From: RGIG1927 sp045546275
GTDB lineage: Bacteria; Bacillota; Clostridia; UMGS1883
NCBI GenBank assembly: GCA_045546275.1
Contig: JAZQCM010000014.1
Span: 62,001 to 126,000, forward strand
Direction: 5' to 3'
Length of the DNA: 64,000 nucleotides
Shown here: positions 35,407 through 43,735 of the stretch, piece by piece
Numbering within the stretch: the stretch's first letter is position 1
How the letters are laid out: each line of letters starts with the position of its first letter
Translations under genes and position numbers: made by a program
Notes under the pieces: generated by a model
Told to the model about the DNA's origin: nothing
Seen by the model: the letters and a program-made list of their open reading frames with translations, nothing else
The model's database searches: none

Positions 35407-35655
35407 ATCTGGACTGACACGCTCTCAGTTTACGAGACCGACGAGCGGTGCTCGTTGGGAATCGGAGCCCGACCGCCTCCGGTGGAGGATGAAGGGAGGG
35501 CGACGAGCTGTGCCGCGGTCGACAAGCGACACACGGGAGTGTATCGATGTCGGGCACCGCAAACGGACTAGCCTTGGGCGGTGTCGCACAGATATTGAGA
35601 GCAGTTTTGTGAAAGTTAGCTTGCGACACACGACTGCGACCGGGAGATGTTAGCA
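35407..35655. other. G+C-rich, hairpin-rich block, no convincing gene
   Basis: Base composition is clearly richer in G+C than everything around it. Short helices are easy to draw: CGACGAGC/GCTCGTTG, CCTCC/GGAGG, ACAC/GTGT, and a long-range GTGTCGCA/TGCGACAC; GCTCTCA near 35420 could also pair with TGAGAGC near 35598. Open frames exist on both strands but are arginine, proline and cysteine rich, lack ribosome binding sites and look spurious. It does not show the signatures of RNase P, tmRNA, SRP or 6S RNA. Candidate structured RNA or dispersed repeat. Confidence 0.5.
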
Positions 35656-35742
35656 CTAACTAATTGACGGAACAAAAGTTCAAAATTCATGTGGTTCATT
35701 CGCACCTCATCTTACCACCAAAAACCAATTTTCCTTTCAGGA

Positions 35743-35750
35743 CATACACA
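35743..35750 (+). promoter_or_regulatory. Possible SigE-type -10 element upstream of sigK
   Basis: CATACACA resembles the mother-cell SigE -10 consensus CATACAnT and lies about 50 bases before the start. No good -35 (ATATT-like) is seen at the right distance, so this is a weak call based on the known SigE control of sigK in other spore formers. Confidence 0.25.
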
Positions 35751-35798
35751 AATTTAACACCTTCAAAATATACTGTAGTATATTTCGGAGGTGTTTTT

Positions 35799-36149
35799 GT
35801 GTTTTTGGAGCTTTTAAACTATCTTTTGACCACTATCTTTTTTTCGGGGGTTGTAAGTAGCGGTAATTTCCCCGAGCCTTTAAGTGAAAAAGAGGAAAGA
35901 GAAGCCCTTATAAAGATGAAGGACGGGGATAAAAATGCCAGAAACAAGCTCATTGAGCACAACTTAAGGCTTGTTGCACACATTGTGAAAAAATATTCTC
36001 AGTCTTATGACATGGACGATTTAATATCAATCGGAACAATTGGTCTTATGAAGGGTGTGGATAGCTTTGACTACGAAAAGAACACACGCCTTGCAACCTA
36101 TGCTGCCAGATGTATTGAAAAAGCGACCCACTCATTACGGCTCTTTTGA
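35799..36149 (+). CDS. sigK: RNA polymerase sigma-K, 5' part, interrupted by a skin-type element
   Basis: GTG 35799 follows CGGAGG spaced 7 bases. Residues 1-107 are genuine SigK: a hydrophobic N-terminus (FLELLNYLLTTIFFSG), FPEPLSEKEE, then region 2 with ARNKLIEHNLRLVAHIVKKY, DLISIGTIGLMKGVDSFD and RLATYAARCIE. At 36120 the frame leaves SigK sequence and stops after ten foreign codons at 36149. The missing NEILMHLR continuation is at 46545. SigK drives late mother-cell genes for cortex, coat and lysis. Whether the hydrophobic N-terminus is a cleaved pro-sequence is unclear. On the chromosome as shown, only an inactive fragment would be made. Confidence 0.95.
   Translation: MFLELLNYLLTTIFFSGVVSSGNFPEPLSEKEEREALIKMKDGDKNARNKLIEHNLRLVAHIVKKYSQSYDMDDLISIGTIGLMKGVDSFDYEKNTRLATYAARCIEKATHSLRLF
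36115..36121 (+). other. Left attachment core of the skin element (TTGAAAA)
   Basis: TTGAAAA in the context TGTA-TTGAAAA-AGCG. Identical to 46540-46546. Crossover anywhere within the shared 7 bases gives the same in-frame sigK product. Confidence 0.88.
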
Positions 36150-36753
36150 ACCAAAAGAGGGAATAATTGCTCCCTTTTATGACGATATTATCAAGATTGA
36201 CGATAATGTTTCGCTGATACAGAAGAAAAGAGGCAATAGATATGTTGCTACACCTATGTACTTGCACTCATTCGGATTTATTACTCCGAGAAAGATATCT
36301 GAGGTGCAAAAATTCACTTTGAAATTTCCAAATGCAGATATGATTACTTCTGTTGCGGACAAGTTAAGATACTACAGGTACAAAAAAGGTTTGTTGCAGG
36401 TAGAAGTTGCTGACTATCTCGGGATTGAGCGAAGCACCTATATAAGTTATGAGGATTCTACCCGTGATTATTATGAAGGCAAAATGATGGACAAGATTGC
36501 CGAGCTTTTAGAGGTTGATGTGTTTGACCTGCTTGATGATTATAATAAATTTTTGTATAACGGACAGGGGGCATATATTAAACGGTTACGAAAAGAGTTA
36601 CATATAACGCAGATGGAATTTGCAAAGATGATGGGAGTTCAGCTCTTTAAAGCAAAAAGATGGGAGCAGAACAAGGTAAGAATGTTTAAAGGAACATGGG
36701 AGAAGTTGATGGAGATGGAGGGGAATATAGATAGCTTAAAAAGGAAAGTATAA
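36124..36753 (+). CDS. Double XRE-type HTH protein; predicted C-terminal tail of the recombinase in the excised circle
   Basis: An open frame running from the left junction to TAA at 36753 (209 codons after the junction). Two helix-turn-helix units are visible: VADKLRYYRYKKGLLQVEVA with DYLGIERSTYISYE (about 36346-36450) and YIKRLRKELHITQMEFAKMM (about 36572-36660). No start codon with a ribosome binding site is found inside the element; the only upstream ATG (36055) lies in the sigK shadow frame, and ATG 36256 has no Shine-Dalgarno. On a circle closed at TTGAAAA, the recombinase frame reads ALKK-RPTHYGSFEP straight into it. As integrated DNA it may be silent. The HTH function, DNA binding, is inferred. 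Confidence 0.7.
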   Translation, partial: RPTHYGSFEPKEGIIAPFYDDIIKIDDNVSLIQKKRGNRYVATPMYLHSFGFITPRKISEVQKFTLKFPNADMITSVADKLRYYRYKKGLLQVEVADYLGIERSTYISYEDSTRDYYEGKMMDKIAELLEVDVFDLLDDYNKFLYNGQGAYIKRLRKELHITQMEFAKMMGVQLFKAKRWEQNKVRMFKGTWEKLMEMEGNIDSLKRKV

Positions 36754-36792
36754 TATTACAATGTCAAATAGTTGATAGATTGATACGAAATA

Positions 36793-36821
36793 TTGACACG
36801 GCTCTCAATTTGTGGTATAAT
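36793..36821 (+). promoter_or_regulatory. Consensus SigA promoter of the wHTH/HEPN-like pair
   Basis: TTGACA 36793-36798, TATAAT 36816-36821, spacing exactly 17; 31 bases before the start of the first gene. Confidence 0.85.
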
Positions 36822-36851
36822 ACACATAACAAAAGAGAAGGAGTTGTTTAT

Positions 36852-37553
36852 ATGGCTGAAAATTATAAGTTGCCTGGATCTTCATATGAGGAATTTGTTA
36901 AAATTGTAAAAGCATATTCTACGGGTAAGGTTGGAGTTCCAATGTCTTTGGATACAATTGCGCAAACAACAGGCATGGATAAAACAATTGTAAGTAGGAA
37001 TAATGGATTTTTGGTTCAAATTGGTTTGATTTCTGAAGGAAATAAGAAGTCTCCCACTCAAGAAGGTATTGATTTGGGAAGAGCATATACACTTAAAATG
37101 GAAGATCAAGTTGCGCATATATGGCGAAGCATGATAAATAATGACGAATTTTTAAGCCGTATGTTATCTGCAATAAAGATTAGAAATGGAATGGAGAAAA
37201 CAAGTTTTATTAATCATATTTTGTATTCATCTGGAAGCAGTAACAATAATAGTATACGAGCAGGAGCTAGCACAATTGTTGAAATATATAAAGTTGCAGG
37301 ACTTGTAAGTGAGACAGACGGTAAAATTGAGGCTATAGACAGTGATGAGAATAACGCGGATATGCCGTTAAATGAAACTGGTGCTCAAACACCTGTGAAA
37401 GAACCTGTAGCAACACCAGTTGCAACCATTCAACTCCCTCAAAGCAGTTTAAATGGCAACATATCCGTCAATATTAATATTGAGGTAAAAGTTGATGAGC
37501 TTGATGTTTTGTCAGAAAAAATTAAAACTTTGATAGAAAGTTTGAAACAGTAA
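36852..37553 (+). CDS. Unrecognised protein with N-terminal winged-helix-like domain
   Basis: 233 residues from ATG 36852, after GAAGGAG. The N-terminal third reads like a winged helix (SYEEFVKIVKAY, VPMSLDTIAQTTGMDKTIVSRNNGFLVQIGLI), followed by a domain containing WRSMINNDEFLSRML and IRNGMEKTSF. A proline/alanine/threonine linker (about residues 172-195) leads to a short beta and coiled-coil end (VNINIEVKVDELDVLSEKI). I cannot name the family. It is 12 bases upstream of the HEPN-like gene and shares a perfect housekeeping promoter, so the pair is probably made in vegetative cells. Possibly a regulator or sensor of that partner. Confidence 0.7.
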   Translation: MAENYKLPGSSYEEFVKIVKAYSTGKVGVPMSLDTIAQTTGMDKTIVSRNNGFLVQIGLISEGNKKSPTQEGIDLGRAYTLKMEDQVAHIWRSMINNDEFLSRMLSAIKIRNGMEKTSFINHILYSSGSSNNNSIRAGASTIVEIYKVAGLVSETDGKIEAIDSDENNADMPLNETGAQTPVKEPVATPVATIQLPQSSLNGNISVNINIEVKVDELDVLSEKIKTLIESLKQ

Positions 37554-37565
37554 GGCGGTGTTTGT

Positions 37566-38525
37566 ATGCCTTACGATATTGTTTTTTCTACAGCTGAAGA
37601 TATTGTTGGTGTAGTTGATGCGATACTTGCAAAACCAGAAGATTGTACTAAAAATTATATAAGTGAATTTGCAGATGTTTCATTAACACAGGCTGAAAAT
37701 GCCCTAATTATGGCGGAACAGCTTAATTTGATTACAATTAATTCAGATGGTACATATGGGAGCAATTCTTATTTGGCACGTTTAATTGTTTCTTCGAGAA
37801 ATGATAAACATAAGGCGGCAATAATGCGTTTGGTTTTAGAACAATATGAACCATATGTCAAATTTAAAACAAGATATTTATTTACAGATTCGATGGATAA
37901 GGCTTCAAAGCAAATAAAAACAATGTATGGTATGAATAGTACATACAAGGATATAAGAAATACATTTATTAACATAGGTACGTACTCTCGCGCACTAATT
38001 AATGATGGCGCTAGTTCATATATGTTTAATCAAGACGATATTTCATATATTGAAATACTGGAATTAGCGTTAAAATTTAAAGCGAATGATGATAATGCCC
38101 TTTCAAACCAGTTAGGAGAATCATTGTGTGACTATTTAGATACAGAAAAAGTGTTCAAACCTTTGTCAGAAGCTTATAGTAAGATTCAAAATGAAATGTC
38201 GGATAAAAAGAGTATCATTTTATATGCTGGAAATGCTTTTGAATCGTTTTTGCAGCAAATAGCTGATGAGAATGGAATTTCTTTAATTGGTAAAACTGGT
38301 ATTGGTAAGAAAACAGATGCATTAAGTTCTGTGTTATCAAAGAAGCATAGAGGAATGATTCAGTATATTGTTCAGATTAGAAACGCTGCCGATCATGGAG
38401 CAGACCCTGATGAAGGTGGAGGTGTATGGGATATATCTGATGAAACAGCTCAGTTTTATCCGTTGTTAGTAACCAATATTATTAAAGATATTTTTGCATA
38501 CAAGAATGGAAGTTTGATTGTATAG
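37566..38525 (+). CDS. Protein with N-terminal HTH-like region and C-terminal HEPN/Abi-C-like domain
   Basis: 319 residues, start behind AAGGCGGTG. The first about 70 residues look like a winged helix (YISEFADVSLTQAENALIMAEQLNLI). The C-terminal 100 residues (LYAGNAFESFLQQIADENG, GIGKKTDALSSVLSKKHRG, IVQIRNAADHGADP) are helical and contain RNAADH at about residues 272-277, the R-x4-H form seen in HEPN ribonucleases and Abi-C abortive-infection domains. Together with the upstream gene it could be a two-gene phage defence or stress module. The HEPN call rests on a motif by eye; catalysis is not shown. Confidence 0.6.
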   Translation: MPYDIVFSTAEDIVGVVDAILAKPEDCTKNYISEFADVSLTQAENALIMAEQLNLITINSDGTYGSNSYLARLIVSSRNDKHKAAIMRLVLEQYEPYVKFKTRYLFTDSMDKASKQIKTMYGMNSTYKDIRNTFINIGTYSRALINDGASSYMFNQDDISYIEILELALKFKANDDNALSNQLGESLCDYLDTEKVFKPLSEAYSKIQNEMSDKKSIILYAGNAFESFLQQIADENGISLIGKTGIGKKTDALSSVLSKKHRGMIQYIVQIRNAADHGADPDEGGGVWDISDETAQFYPLLVTNIIKDIFAYKNGSLIV

Positions 38526-38617
38526 TAGTGTTGTTTATTTATATTGTTTAAAAGAACACCTTAAACAAAAGGATGATAGCTTTATTTCGGAATAAACGAG
38601 TGTTGATAAAACAAGAA

Positions 38618-38664
38618 AAATCCGTATTACTTCAAGGCAAATGAGCCAAGGAGAATACGGATTT
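38618..38664. terminator. Long hairpin between convergent genes
   Basis: AAATCCGTATT and its complement AATACGGATTT flank an inner GGC/GCC stem; located between the HEPN-like gene and the minus-strand small ORF. Confidence 0.65.
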
Positions 38665-38670
38665 GTTATA

Positions 38671-38853
38671 TCATCCTGTCTTTCTTTCTTGATGGCTGTT
38701 AAGGATTTCTTCCAGTAACAACAATTTTTGAGATTTAGGACAGGACAAACTGTTGAGTTGCGTTGTGATTGCTTCAATATGCATTGTTGCAACCCTATTT
38801 TTTAACTCTTCAATTTTCTCCGATGTAGTGGGATAATGTACTATTATGTTCAT
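38671..38853 (-). CDS. 60-residue hypothetical protein
   Basis: Start at ATG 38853 (minus strand) with AGGAGGG five bases upstream, an excellent site. The peptide is predicted to be helical: MNIIVHYPTTSEKIEELKNR, then LNSLSCPKSQKLLLLEEILNSHQERKTG (shown as LNSLSCPKSQ and LLLLEEILN). No family recognised. It follows the helicase gene on the same strand with a 157-base gap and may be part of its replication module. Confidence 0.7.
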   Translation of the reverse strand: MNIIVHYPTTSEKIEELKNRVATMHIEAITTQLNSLSCPKSQKLLLLEEILNSHQERKTG

Positions 38854-39010
38854 TCCTGCCCTCCTTTCTAAAATATATGAGTGAAAGCATGTACATTATT
38901 GCTACAGAGGGTAATTAGGGTAAATTTTTATCGAAAACTTCTTAATTTCTTAATTTTTCTTACTTTCTTTTAGAGAAAGATTTACCCTAATTTCCCTATA
39001 CGGAATTAAA

Positions 39011-40399
39011 TTAGTTTTTTAGTCTTTGTCTACGAGTTTGAATATCTTTTAGAGCGTTTCTCATTATTTCTTCAGCAGCGTTTAACTCTTGAAGGTATTC
39101 AGTTTCAATAGTTAAATTATAATAATAGTCACTTGATTTACGTGCTCTTAACCCGTAGTGACTAAATAGTATTTTAGCTATATCATGTGACTTTTCTGCA
39201 TGTAGTTTGTTTTCCCTGCACCATGCCATATATTCTGCATTGAAGTCTGAGCGTTTAGTTTTACCTACACCAATATGACAGTAATGTTCGACAAAGGTGA
39301 GAAGTGTATTATTCTCAATAACATATTGTCTTCTGCTTTCTTTCATGGAATCACTCTCAGTAAATTTATATCCTCTGTCTAATGCGTTTTTAAAATGCTG
39401 TATACAGATACTTGCAATAGTGTCTTTTTCTTTCAGCATTTTTTCTAATAAATAAGGGTCTCTTTTAAAAAGCGGAATTACATTGTCACAGCGTACAATT
39501 ATAAATCTTTCATATACATGAGGACCATTATCTCCGCCAAATTTAGGTAATTCATTACAATTATACCAAAGGAAACCTTGATATTTAAAAGAGAACTGAG
39601 GTTTATATTTGACGTTTGCAAATATTTCATCTCCTCCTGTTAACTCTTTTAGAATATTTATTTCTCCAACACGGGCATAGGACATATCACCGCAACCAGC
39701 TAAACGCTTGTTGTGTAATGGTGCTGTTCCAAATGTATCATTAAGATTTTTTAAATCTACAGAGATACTGTTATGCTCGCCAATTAAGGATATAATAAAT
39801 TCTCTTAATTGAGTTTTTCCTGTATTACCAGGACCTACCAACATCAATAGTTTCTTGAATTTATATCCTGGAACATTGCTTAATATAGCACCCATGTATT
39901 CAAGTAAAAATTGCTTAGTTAGCTCATCATCGCCAACAAGGTCTTGGAGATATTGTTTGAAAACAGGAGCATTATTCAAATCTGCATTATGGATATAATT
40001 ACAAGGAATTTGAATGGTTGACAAGATATCCATACTGTGAGGGATAAGCTCGTTTGTGTCCACTTTGAGAATGCCATTTTTAAAATTAATGATATTTTCA
40101 TTAGTGTTAAACTCATCTTCAGCTATTTTAAAAGTTGTTTTAAATTCATCAAAAACAGCTTCCCAGAGCTTCTTGGTTCTGATTTCAACGGGAATAAATT
40201 CTTTAATAAACGCTTTAAGGTCTGTATCAGACACAGTCATATATACACCGCCATTATAAATGTAATTGTTTAGTGGAGTAAAAATGAGTGTGTAATTTTC
40301 TTTGATGTGCATGTAAAGTTTTTGCGCATCAACCCTCGTGCCTCTATTTGTCTCGTAAATCCAACTTACATTGTCTAAATTAATTTTTACAGTATGCAT
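39011..40399 (-). CDS. SF3 (D5/P4-type) phage or plasmid helicase without obvious primase domain
   Basis: 462 residues. The D5-like N-terminal region (FIPVEIRTKKLWEAVFDEF, NTNENIINFKNGILKVD) leads to the helicase: Walker A GPGNTGKTQ near residue 188, a CGDMSYARVGEINILKELTGGD segment (the B and B' region; CGDMS then LKELTGGDEI) and FLWYNCNELP as sensor motif. A winged-helix end (NAEYMAWCRENKLH) is typical. The expected N-terminal primase part is missing. Such proteins start replication of phages, P4-type satellites and ICE-like elements. It suggests the skin element derives from a replicating satellite or can still replicate as a circle. Confidence 0.85.
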   Translation of the reverse strand: MHTVKINLDNVSWIYETNRGTRVDAQKLYMHIKENYTLIFTPLNNYIYNGGVYMTVSDTDLKAFIKEFIPVEIRTKKLWEAVFDEFKTTFKIAEDEFNTNENIINFKNGILKVDTNELIPHSMDILSTIQIPCNYIHNADLNNAPVFKQYLQDLVGDDELTKQFLLEYMGAILSNVPGYKFKKLLMLVGPGNTGKTQLREFIISLIGEHNSISVDLKNLNDTFGTAPLHNKRLAGCGDMSYARVGEINILKELTGGDEIFANVKYKPQFSFKYQGFLWYNCNELPKFGGDNGPHVYERFIIVRCDNVIPLFKRDPYLLEKMLKEKDTIASICIQHFKNALDRGYKFTESDSMKESRRQYVIENNTLLTFVEHYCHIGVGKTKRSDFNAEYMAWCRENKLHAEKSHDIAKILFSHYGLRARKSSDYYYNLTIETEYLQELNAAEEIMRNALKDIQTRRQRLKN

Positions 40400-40585
40400 T
40401 TAATGCGTCCTTTCTGCATATTACCAAAGCCTGTACACAACCTTGGTAATATGCGTTAGAATTTTTTAGGTCAACCTATGTATATAAGGTAGCATACTTT
40501 TCTCTATAAAAATGGGGGAATTAGAAAAGTTGACTAAAATTTAATTTTGTGATAAAATTTCCTAAAAGTAAATGGGGGTTATATA

Positions 40586-41392
40586 ATGAGTAACTACAGT
40601 GCTACGGTCGCAAGAGATGAATTAGATAGACTGAAAGATATATACGAATATAAACATGGTAGACAGTTGACCAGTAAAGATATAGCTGATGAACTGAATA
40701 TAAGTCCTGCAGCATTTTGTAAAAGATTAAAAGGAGATGTTTTGTTTAGGACTGATGAAATTGTTTCTATGGCAAAATTTTTTGGTATAACATGTGATGA
40801 ATTGCTAACAGGGGTGTCTGCTGAAAATAATTTAATTAATCAGGAATATGGGTTGAATGATAAGGCACTTAATTGGTTGAAAAGAAATACTAAAGCCAAT
40901 CAAGAATATATAACTCTCTTGAATATAATACTTAGTGATGAAAACATTGCAGATTCGTTATTTAGGTCAATATTAATCTACTGCAACTCTGTTATGTTGA
41001 AATTGATGCCGTTGAGTTCAACAGATTTAAATGAATATATATACATTAATTCTAATACAAGTGATGGAATTATTAAAAGGTTAGCCTCGGATAAAATAAT
41101 ACAAGTGCTTGAGTTGATATCGTCGGAGTGGGATGCAGTATTGAAAAACAAGATATCGATGGGAATAGCTAATTCAAAGAGCAAAACAAATCTGTCTATT
41201 CAAAGACGACATAAACTATTGTCGATAAAGAAATGCCGAACGGAAAAAGATAAGAGATATTATTTAAAGCACAGGCAAAGAGTTACGAATATTGATATTA
41301 TCGAGCAAATTAGAATAACAGACGAAAGTATCAACAAATATAAAGTGTTAAAAGGAATATTGGAAGACGAGTTTTCGTCAATAGAAGTATAA
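40586..41392 (+). CDS. XRE-type transcriptional regulator with large helical C-terminal domain
   Basis: 268 residues, start ATG 40586 after GGGGG. The helix-turn-helix lies at residues about 20-75: GRQLTSKDIADELNISPAAFCKRLKGDV shortened to SKDIADELNISPAAFCKRLK, then EIVSMAKFFGITCDELL. The remaining 190 residues are helical and not recognised. It is divergent from the helicase and followed by a perfect terminator. Probably a control gene of the element (maintenance or excision). Confidence 0.78.
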   Translation: MSNYSATVARDELDRLKDIYEYKHGRQLTSKDIADELNISPAAFCKRLKGDVLFRTDEIVSMAKFFGITCDELLTGVSAENNLINQEYGLNDKALNWLKRNTKANQEYITLLNIILSDENIADSLFRSILIYCNSVMLKLMPLSSTDLNEYIYINSNTSDGIIKRLASDKIIQVLELISSEWDAVLKNKISMGIANSKSKTNLSIQRRHKLLSIKKCRTEKDKRYYLKHRQRVTNIDIIEQIRITDESINKYKVLKGILEDEFSSIEV

Positions 41393-41396
41393 AAGA

Positions 41397-41436
41397 AAAG
41401 CACATTATCATCGAAAAAATGATAATGTGCTTTTTT
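41397..41436 (+). terminator. Terminator of the XRE regulator gene
   Basis: Perfect stem AAAGCACATTATCAT / ATGATAATGTGCTTT with an A-rich loop and a T-run. Confidence 0.92.
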
Positions 41437-41553
41437 GTTTGTTGCTTGAAAGGTTATTTTGTTGTTAAGAAGCCGTTAGAGGCTCACAGGGGATTTTTAA
41501 ATACGTACTTGGGAACGGGTGCGGGGGAAAGATTATTCGTCTTAAAAAGGGTG

Positions 41554-41841
41554 TCAGGAGTTTTTCTCCTTGTCGAAATAATTAAGAATATTGCAGATGA
41601 TAGCAATTTCTTCTTCCGTTAAGCCATCTAATGATAATGTTCTTTTGTTATCAACCTCTAAAAGGTAATCAGTGGAGATGCGGAACAACTTTGCCATAGC
41701 AATGATATGCTTCATGGCAGGGACAGAGGTTTGGTTTTCCCATGCTAATACACTTGTTCTTGCAATACCGAGCTTATTTGCTAAGTCTGCCTGACTATAA
41801 TTATACTGTTCTCTTAACATTTTAATGCGTTCATGTATCAT
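41554..41841 (-). CDS. Small XRE-family repressor-like protein
   Basis: 95 residues from ATG 41841. Standard XRE helix-turn-helix near the N-terminus (IKMLREQYNYSQADLANKLG, IARTSVLAWENQTSVP), then the usual MAKLFRISTDYLLEVDN and a C-terminal GLTEEEIAIICNILNYF tail. It is divergent from the SLH gene and may repress the shared intergenic region. A decayed second copy of its 3' end lies at 46936-47044. Confidence 0.88.
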   Translation of the reverse strand: MIHERIKMLREQYNYSQADLANKLGIARTSVLAWENQTSVPAMKHIIAMAKLFRISTDYLLEVDNKRTLSLDGLTEEEIAIICNILNYFDKEKNS

Positions 41842-41915
41842 TCAAATCCACCCTTTCTTACCACAATTGTACACAATGTTTGGTTGTTTATACATAACAT
41901 TAAAAGATGTGTATA

Positions 41916-41945
41916 TTGACAAGATTGAGAGAACTGTGATATTAT
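41916..41945 (+). promoter_or_regulatory. SigA-type promoter of the SLH protein gene
   Basis: TTGACA 41916-41921 and TATTAT 41940-41945, spacing 18; 32 bases before the chosen ATG. The nearby TGTACACAATG/TTTATACATA tracts could be operator sites for the divergent XRE protein. Confidence 0.7.
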
Positions 41946-41977
41946 TTAGGAAGAATTCGAGAAAGGTTGTGAATATA

Positions 41978-43723
41978 ATGAAAAAATTTGTATCGGTAAC
42001 ATTGGTTGTTTGTATTATGCTTAGTTTATGTGTAGTGCCTATGGCGTCAGAAGTACAGGCGTTTTGGGATGTGCCTGAAAGTCATTGGGCGTATTCCCAC
42101 GTAATGAGCATGGTTGAGAGAGGTGTTGTATCTGGCTATCCTGACGGAGGATTCCATCCTGATGCGTATGTAACACGTGCAGAAGCGGCTACAATGATTG
42201 CAAAAATGGAAGGTTCGTATGGACCTAAAAACAGTTATAGGGAATATGAAGATGTAATGGACAGCGATTGGTATTCACCTTATATCAAAGCTGTGTATGC
42301 ATACTTTAATTATTATGAAATTAATAATGATGACTACTTTTTACCAAATAGTTTTGCAGAGCGTGAAGACGTAATTGTGGCACTTATGAGACAAAAACTT
42401 GAGGAAAAACTATATAAGTTAAACGATGAAACGATTGCATGGAAGTATGTAGATTTCTCAGATATAACTAATGAAAAACAACCATATTTTGAAGCGGCAA
42501 TAAATAGAGGTTTTTTAAACGGATATAATGATGGAACCCTTCGTCCGCATGGTAATATTACAAGGGCAGAAATGGTAACTTTATTATCTAAACTATATGG
42601 TGGTTATGACACGAAAAAATTTTCACTTGACCAAAGTAATTATATAATGAATTGCACTCTTACAGAGTTTGTAGAAAGATATAATAAAAATTTAGATGAA
42701 TGCTTTGGTATGATTGAGTATAATCCTAATGGTGTAAAAACGCCGATACAATTTAAAATTGATATGAGTTTAATTAGAACAGATAATGGTGGCAGTTATC
42801 AATATGGCGTAAGTAGACAAATTGTTGCCCGTTCGAATGCTGACAATTATAATTTGTATGAATATGACTTGTCAGATTTCAAGTTTACATGCGATAAGGA
42901 GACTAATAATCTTGTGGGGGTTAATATTCCGTGCAATGAACCAGGTAGTCTCATTGACGGAAAATACAGATTTGACGTAACAATAGGTAAGTACCGTGCA
43001 GCATGTGCAATTATGGCTCTTACTGGAATGGAATTTGATGATGCAATGAGTCTTTTAACAGCGTCTATATTCAGCGATACGTTTACAGTACATAATAATA
43101 TGCTTATAAATCCGCGTTCAGATGCTATTATTGTATATGATGCTGGTGTTGTAGTAAAAGAACATAATGAATTCAGAATTAAAATAGATGATGGTGAGGA
43201 TGCTTGGGGGAAGTGGAGAAATGCGGATGAGTTGACTCCTTGTGATTGTACTGTTGACGAATTTATTGAAAGATACAATAACCTTTATAGTTCCCACTAT
43301 GCTTCAATAAGAAAAGATGCACGTAAAGAGATTTTGGCAGACCATCTTTTGAGTAAGGAGAATTTTGAACCACATAGAGATACACAGTCTCCTACATATG
43401 GTTATGCAAAAAATGCCCATGGTTTTAAGGCTATAATACTGTGGTGTAACGAGACTGAGGAAATTATTAAAGCAAATATTACTTTAGGTGGTGGGAATAA
43501 AACGGTTGAAAATATGAACACGGATGATTTGGGATATATTTGCTTTATTGCGTCAATCAATAATATAACATACGAAGAAGCTTGCGATTATTATTTCAAT
43601 ACATCAGGAATAGTAAGCACTGAGAGTACGATGGTACGCATTAGTAGTACAAGTTGTACGGCTACGAGCAAATCATTATATCTTGCAGTGCCGAGTGCTT
43701 ATACAAAAGCAATAATGCAATAA
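41978..43723 (+). CDS. Secreted S-layer-homology (SLH) domain protein
   Basis: 581 residues from ATG 41978, whose GAAAGG site and upstream promoter fit better than the first codon of the open frame at 41825. Signal peptide at residues 1-28 (MKKFVSVTLVVCIMLSL...). Three SLH repeats follow at about residues 29-205: FWDVPESHWAYSHV with SGYPDGGFHP, a middle copy (DVMDSDWYSPYI) and FSDITNEKQPYFEAAI with NGYNDGTLRP. The rest (about 370 residues) is unrecognised but contains two similar units, each with a TLTEF/TVDEF-V/I-ERYN motif (LTEFVERYNKN and VDEFIERYNNL). SLH domains tether it to wall polymers. Confidence 0.85.
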   Translation: MKKFVSVTLVVCIMLSLCVVPMASEVQAFWDVPESHWAYSHVMSMVERGVVSGYPDGGFHPDAYVTRAEAATMIAKMEGSYGPKNSYREYEDVMDSDWYSPYIKAVYAYFNYYEINNDDYFLPNSFAEREDVIVALMRQKLEEKLYKLNDETIAWKYVDFSDITNEKQPYFEAAINRGFLNGYNDGTLRPHGNITRAEMVTLLSKLYGGYDTKKFSLDQSNYIMNCTLTEFVERYNKNLDECFGMIEYNPNGVKTPIQFKIDMSLIRTDNGGSYQYGVSRQIVARSNADNYNLYEYDLSDFKFTCDKETNNLVGVNIPCNEPGSLIDGKYRFDVTIGKYRAACAIMALTGMEFDDAMSLLTASIFSDTFTVHNNMLINPRSDAIIVYDAGVVVKEHNEFRIKIDDGEDAWGKWRNADELTPCDCTVDEFIERYNNLYSSHYASIRKDARKEILADHLLSKENFEPHRDTQSPTYGYAKNAHGFKAIILWCNETEEIIKANITLGGGNKTVENMNTDDLGYICFIASINNITYEEACDYYFNTSGIVSTESTMVRISSTSCTATSKSLYLAVPSAYTKAIMQ

Positions 43724-43735
43724 GGAGATAAAAAA

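Noticed and set aside
35407..35655. RNase P RNA, tmRNA, SRP RNA, 6S RNA or group II intron
   Set aside because: None of the conserved cores (for example GAGGAAAGTC of RNase P or the tmRNA alanine-tRNA-like ends) can be found, and no reverse transcriptase is near.
36055..36123. ATG 36055 as the true start of the HTH protein
   Set aside because: The first 23 codons are sigK sequence read in another frame, and there is no Shine-Dalgarno; the frame makes more sense as the recombinase tail across the attachment site.
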